A DNA stretch of 16,952 bases from JAEZAF01 sp964395665 (GTDB lineage Bacteria; Chloroflexota; Anaerolineae; Aggregatilineales; Phototrophicaceae): the NCBI GenBank assembly GCA_964395665.1, contig CAYNDH010000096.1:1-16952 (forward strand), given 5' to 3'. This document shows positions 14,478-16,952 of the stretch, in pieces. The notes beneath the pieces are model-generated. The model saw only the letters and a list, made by a program, of their open reading frames with translations, was not told the origin of the DNA and did not search any database. Both the position numbers and the translations under genes were made by a program. How positions within the stretch are numbered: position 1 is the first letter of the stretch; every line of letters begins with the position of its first letter.

Positions 14478-15530
14478 ATGGCATCAGATTACGAAAATAC
14501 GCATCTTGAGCATGAAATCGCGCAGCAGCCGGAGGTCATCCAGCGTTTGCTCGATCTGGAAACCGGCCATGTGCATCAGATCGCTGAGGCGATCCGCGCA
14601 TTTAACCCGGCCTATGTCTATATCGCCGCGCGTGGCACATCGGACAACGCCGCGCGGTACGCCCAGTATCTGATGGGGGTTTACTGTCGGCTGGCGGTGG
14701 GATTGGCGTCGCCATCGATCCATACCCTGTATGAAGTCGCGCCGAACCTGTCACGGGCGCTGGTGATCGGCATCTCACAGTCCGGGAAGGCGGAAGATGT
14801 CAATCGGGTGCTGGAAGATGCCAAAGCACAAGGCGCACTGACACTGAGCATCACCAACGACGCCAGATCGCTGCTGGCGCAGACCGCACACCATCACATC
14901 CCGCTCCATGCCGAACGTGAGATCAGCGTGGCAGCCACCAAAACCTACACCGCGCAGCTTACGGCGGTCGCGATGCTGGTCGCGGCGCTGGCAGATGATG
15001 ACGAACTGCATCAGACACTGAAAACGCTGCCGGATCTGGTCTCTGAAACACTGTCGATGAGTTCCGGCATCGAAAGCTGGACGGAGCGTTACCGCTATAT
15101 CACATCGTTTGCATCCATCGGGCGCGGCTTCAATTACTGCACGGCCTTTGAAGTCAGCCTGAAGATCAAGGAACTGTGCTATGTCACCGGGCACGGCTAC
15201 AGCGAAGCCGACTTCCTGCATGGGCCAATCGCACAGGTACAGCCCGGATTCCCGGTGGTGGTGGTCGCGCCGCAGGGGAAAACGCTCGGTGTGATGCAGG
15301 AAGCCCTGCAAAAGCTGCGCGAACGTCAGGCAGAAGCGCTGGTAATTTCGAATGACGACGCGGCTTTTGAACTGGCCCGTCAGCACATCCACATCCCGCA
15401 GATGCCGGAGTGGATCAGCCCGATCCCGGCAGTCATCCCCGGCCAGATGTTCGCCATGTATCTGGCGATGGCGAAGGGGCATAACATCGATCAGCCGGGT
15501 GGACTGACCAAGGTCACGGTCACGCGGTGA
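14478..15530 (+). CDS. SIS-domain aminosugar-phosphate isomerase/deaminase (GlmS isomerase-like, no glutaminase domain)
   Basis: Two SIS domains (about residues 30-165 and 200-340) homologous to the isomerase half of glucosamine-6-phosphate synthase. The N-terminal glutaminase domain of GlmS is absent; the protein is 350 residues. Sugar-phosphate-binding motifs are visible: ARGTSDNAARYAQYLMG (50-66), ISQSGKAEDV (98-107) and AATKTYTAQL (about 152-161). Residues equivalent to the GlmS isomerase site are kept: Glu and Lys in FEVSLKIKE, His in LHGP, and the C-terminal Lys in GLTKVTV. Such stand-alone proteins include NagB-II/GlmD-type glucosamine-6-phosphate deaminases and AgaS/FrlB-type enzymes. 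Deaminase is my preferred reading because the residues match GlmS closely and a GH3 hexosaminidase lies nearby. The preceding gene is manA, 90 bp away, probably in one operon. Confidence 0.85.
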   Translation: MASDYENTHLEHEIAQQPEVIQRLLDLETGHVHQIAEAIRAFNPAYVYIAARGTSDNAARYAQYLMGVYCRLAVGLASPSIHTLYEVAPNLSRALVIGISQSGKAEDVNRVLEDAKAQGALTLSITNDARSLLAQTAHHHIPLHAEREISVAATKTYTAQLTAVAMLVAALADDDELHQTLKTLPDLVSETLSMSSGIESWTERYRYITSFASIGRGFNYCTAFEVSLKIKELCYVTGHGYSEADFLHGPIAQVQPGFPVVVVAPQGKTLGVMQEALQKLRERQAEALVISNDDAAFELARQHIHIPQMPEWISPIPAVIPGQMFAMYLAMAKGHNIDQPGGLTKVTVTR

Positions 15531-15566
15531 GGATTTGGTAGGCGGATTTTGACCTGTATACTACCT

Positions 15567-15586
15567 GGGCCGGAAGAATCCGGCCC
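15567..15586. repeat. GCCGGA hairpin, copy 1
   Basis: GGGCCGGA (15567-15574) pairs perfectly with TCCGGCCC (15579-15586) around AGAA. No T-run follows. It lies 37 bp after the stop of the SIS gene. A near copy occurs at 15870-15888. Confidence 0.7.
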
Positions 15587-15652
15587 TGATGACCAAGTTA
15601 GCCGTGAAAGCCACTATTCTCTAAGCCGTACGATAGACCCCCACCTAAATCT

Positions 15653-15686
15653 CTCCCCGGCGCAACAAGTTGCACAGACAGGGGAG
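15653..15686. repeat. Nested hairpin, interspersed-repeat-like
   Basis: The outer arms CTCCCC (15653-15658) and GGGGAG (15681-15686) enclose an inner stem, GCAAC (15662-15666, offset by one) with GTTGC (15669-15673). It is followed by GACTTTT, which could support weak termination of the manA-SIS transcript. Confidence 0.45.
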
Positions 15687-15771
15687 GACTTTTACATCTC
15701 TCCCGACCTGCTTTTCTCCCTTTCCCTCTGAGCGGACGACAGATGCTCTTCCTGTCGGTAGCGGAATGGGT

Positions 15772-15807
15772 AGCATTGCCAGCATTGCCAGCATTGCCAG
15801 CAATGCC
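15772..15807. repeat. Four tandem 9-bp repeats
   Basis: AGCATTGCC occurs three times in succession (15772-15798), followed by AGCAATGCC (15799-15807). The units abut with no spacers. Slippage-type minisatellite in the intergenic region. Confidence 0.85.
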
Positions 15808-15869
15808 GGGATAGGGCCGGGGATAGGGGGTTTTTCGGCCTCAAAATCCCTGAACCTGGTACGCATGGC

Positions 15870-15888
15870 GCCGGAAGCATCCGGCCCC
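15870..15888. repeat. GCCGGA hairpin, copy 2
   Basis: GCCGGA (15870-15875) pairs with TCCGGC (15880-15885) around AGCA. The sequence GCCGGAAGCATCCGGCCC matches copy 1 at 15567-15586 except for one loop base. The two copies flank the repeat mosaic, 66 bp before the oxidoreductase gene. Confidence 0.7.
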
Positions 15889-15954
15889 TGCAACTGATGC
15901 ATCAGGTTCTGAAAAGATTTTTTCTGAATATTCAAACATACCGAAAGCGATGCA

Positions 15955-16952
15955 ATGACCACTTACCAGAAACTGACTGCCACCCGTCACAGCCGGGATT
16001 TCCGTGAAGCGGTGGAGATTTTAAGCGTAGAACTGCCCGAAGCACCGGCCCCGGATGAGATCATCATCCGCAATCATTACGCCGGTGTAAATGCCGCCGA
16101 TCTGATGATGGCTGCGGGGATGTATCTGCTGCCGACGCCGGTCCCGTGTGATATGGGCAGCGAAGCCGTCGGCGAAGTTGTGGCGGTTGGCGCGGAAGTG
16201 ACCGCCTTTCGGCCCGGTGATGCCGTGCTGACGAATGCCATCGGCTGTGGCTACCGGGATTACTACGTGACCAAGGCCCGCCGCGCCGTGGCGATCCCGG
16301 CGGCAACACCGGAAATCATGAGCCTGTCGATTGGTGGGCTGACCGCTTCCATCGCGCTCCATGAAAGCGTGTCTATGGCGCAGGGTGGCGAAACCGTGCT
16401 GGTGACGGCGGCGGCGGGTGGAACCGGACAATTTGCCGTGCGACTTGCCAAACTCGCCGGTAATCATGTGATCGGTACGTGCAGCAGCGACGAAAAAGCC
16501 GATCTGCTGCGCGCACTGGGCTGTGACCGTGTGGTGAATTATCGTCAGGAAAATCTGCGTGAGGTGCTGAAGGCCGAATACCCACGCGGCGTCAGCATCG
16601 TCTTTGACGGTGTCGGCGGCGAGATGTTCGACATCGGTGTCGAACATCTGGCGCGTTTTGGCCGCCTGCTGACGATCGGCTTTATCTCCGAATACAATAA
16701 GGACGAACCGGATCGCGTCCACCAGCCGCGCATCTATTACAAGATTCTGGCGAAGAATGCCTCACTGCACGGCTTTAATCTCAACCTGTATTTTGGCAAA
16801 CCGATTGTGGCCGAACACATGCAGCGTCTGGCCGAGCTGCTGCGTGAGGGTTCGCTGGCCCCGTCGATTGATCCGACACCGTTTAGCGGAGTGGCTGGCG
16901 CCATCGACGCGGTGGGACACCTGCAAAGCGGAGCCAATACCGGCAAAGTCGT
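15955..16952 (+). CDS. MDR-family NAD(P)H-dependent oxidoreductase, prostaglandin reductase 3-like (partial)
   Basis: Medium-chain dehydrogenase/reductase of the quinone-oxidoreductase branch, reducing activated C=C or quinone substrates with NAD(P)H. The frame is open from ATG 15955 to the window edge: 332 codons plus 2 nt, and the C-terminus is cut off. The start TTYQKLTATRHSRDFREAV and the motifs LVTAAAGGTGQFAV (149-162), VIGTCSSDEK (162-171), LGCDRVVNY (178-186) and GRLLTIGFISEY resemble human ZADH2/PTGR3, recalled from memory. The nucleotide-binding loop AAAGGTGQF is at about 152-160. The Cys/His ligands of zinc alcohol dehydrogenases are absent, as expected. The gene ends with SGANTGKVV, close to the family's normal end, so only a few residues are probably missing. 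The ribosome binding site is weak (GAAAG). Confidence 0.88.
   Translation, partial: MTTYQKLTATRHSRDFREAVEILSVELPEAPAPDEIIIRNHYAGVNAADLMMAAGMYLLPTPVPCDMGSEAVGEVVAVGAEVTAFRPGDAVLTNAIGCGYRDYYVTKARRAVAIPAATPEIMSLSIGGLTASIALHESVSMAQGGETVLVTAAAGGTGQFAVRLAKLAGNHVIGTCSSDEKADLLRALGCDRVVNYRQENLREVLKAEYPRGVSIVFDGVGGEMFDIGVEHLARFGRLLTIGFISEYNKDEPDRVHQPRIYYKILAKNASLHGFNLNLYFGKPIVAEHMQRLAELLREGSLAPSIDPTPFSGVAGAIDAVGHLQSGANTGKV

Larger units (their letters stand above)
15531..15954. other. Intergenic mosaic of hairpins and short repeats
   Basis: No credible gene is seen; the open frames here encode repeat-derived peptides. The stretch holds two related GCCGGA hairpins, a nested hairpin at 15653-15686, a four-copy 9-bp array, pyrimidine-rich tracts (15707-15729), a candidate promoter TTGGTA (15535-15540) and TATACT (15557-15562) 16 bp apart, and a 10-bp palindrome TGAATATTCA (15925-15934) just before the oxidoreductase gene. 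The CCCCCACCTAAAT...GGGGAGGACTTTT part resembles, from memory, a widespread intergenic repeat in Chloroflexota. Confidence 0.6.

Noticed and set aside
14775..15482. A 235-codon minus-strand frame opposite the SIS gene
   Set aside because: Antisense shadow with no motif; the plus-strand gene is well supported.
15772..15807. Possible CRISPR-like array
   Set aside because: The 9-bp units abut with no spacers and no cas genes are present; it is a minisatellite.
15670..15897. A 75-codon plus-strand frame with repeated Ser-Ile-Ala residues
   Set aside because: The peptide is simply a translation of the 9-bp tandem repeat; no start signal or family pattern.
16021..16722. A 233-codon minus-strand frame near the right edge
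   Set aside because: Lies antisense to the MDR oxidoreductase, which is open through the window edge and shows strong family motifs.

Overview
The window reads as bacterial chromosome, most likely from Chloroflexota, probably an Anaerolineae-type lineage. This is an inference from several traits together. They are Pro/Thr-rich linkers in exported proteins, an LGFP-like repeat lipoprotein, a divergent CapA subgroup that lacks the usual first metal-binding Asp, an orphan antitoxin of a type common in filamentous Cyanobacteria and Chloroflexi, and GC-rich interspersed intergenic repeats. There are no rRNA or tRNA genes, no CRISPR array, no insertion sequence and no phage genes. Ten complete protein genes and one gene cut by the right edge account for nearly all of the sequence.

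Layout: (1) 1-474 is non-coding. It holds an 11-bp-arm palindrome, a strong rho-independent terminator, and then a promoter/leader with two further palindromes. (2) 475-4454 (+) encodes a family-5 solute-binding protein and two Opp/Dpp-type permeases, closed by a bidirectional terminator at 4479-4506. No ATPase subunit is present. (3) 4523-7079 (-) encodes an SbcD/Mre11-type nuclease, an alpha/beta hydrolase with its own promoter, and a small orphan antitoxin-like protein. (4) 7147-13032 (-) encodes three exported proteins that look like a cell-envelope set: a lipoprotein with LGFP-like repeats, an esterase-CapA fusion, and a GH3 beta-N-acetylhexosaminidase with a C-terminal membrane anchor and zinc ribbon. 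The last two are separated by only 3 nt. (5) 13404-15530 (+), divergent from the envelope set, encodes a class I mannose-6-phosphate isomerase and a GlmS-type sugar isomerase (SIS) protein without the glutaminase domain, probably an aminosugar-phosphate deaminase/isomerase. (6) 15531-15954 is an intergenic mosaic of small repeats and hairpins. (7) 15955 to the edge (+) encodes an MDR-family oxidoreductase resembling prostaglandin reductase 3.

How the genes may fit together: the transporter imports peptides or another oligomeric solute and presumably borrows ATPases encoded elsewhere. The envelope genes plus the two sugar-phosphate enzymes could form an amino-sugar/wall-polymer remodelling neighbourhood. 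In that reading GH3 releases N-acetylhexosamine, the SIS protein and ManA act around fructose-6-phosphate, and the esterase-CapA fusion acts on an extracellular polymer. This functional link is inferred from proximity and family membership only. I see no clear evidence of a wholly new system. The most unusual items are the esterase-CapA fusion, the membrane-anchored GH3 with a zinc ribbon, an interspersed-repeat-like segment inside the GH3 N-terminus, and a perfect 13-bp duplication of a ribosome binding site.
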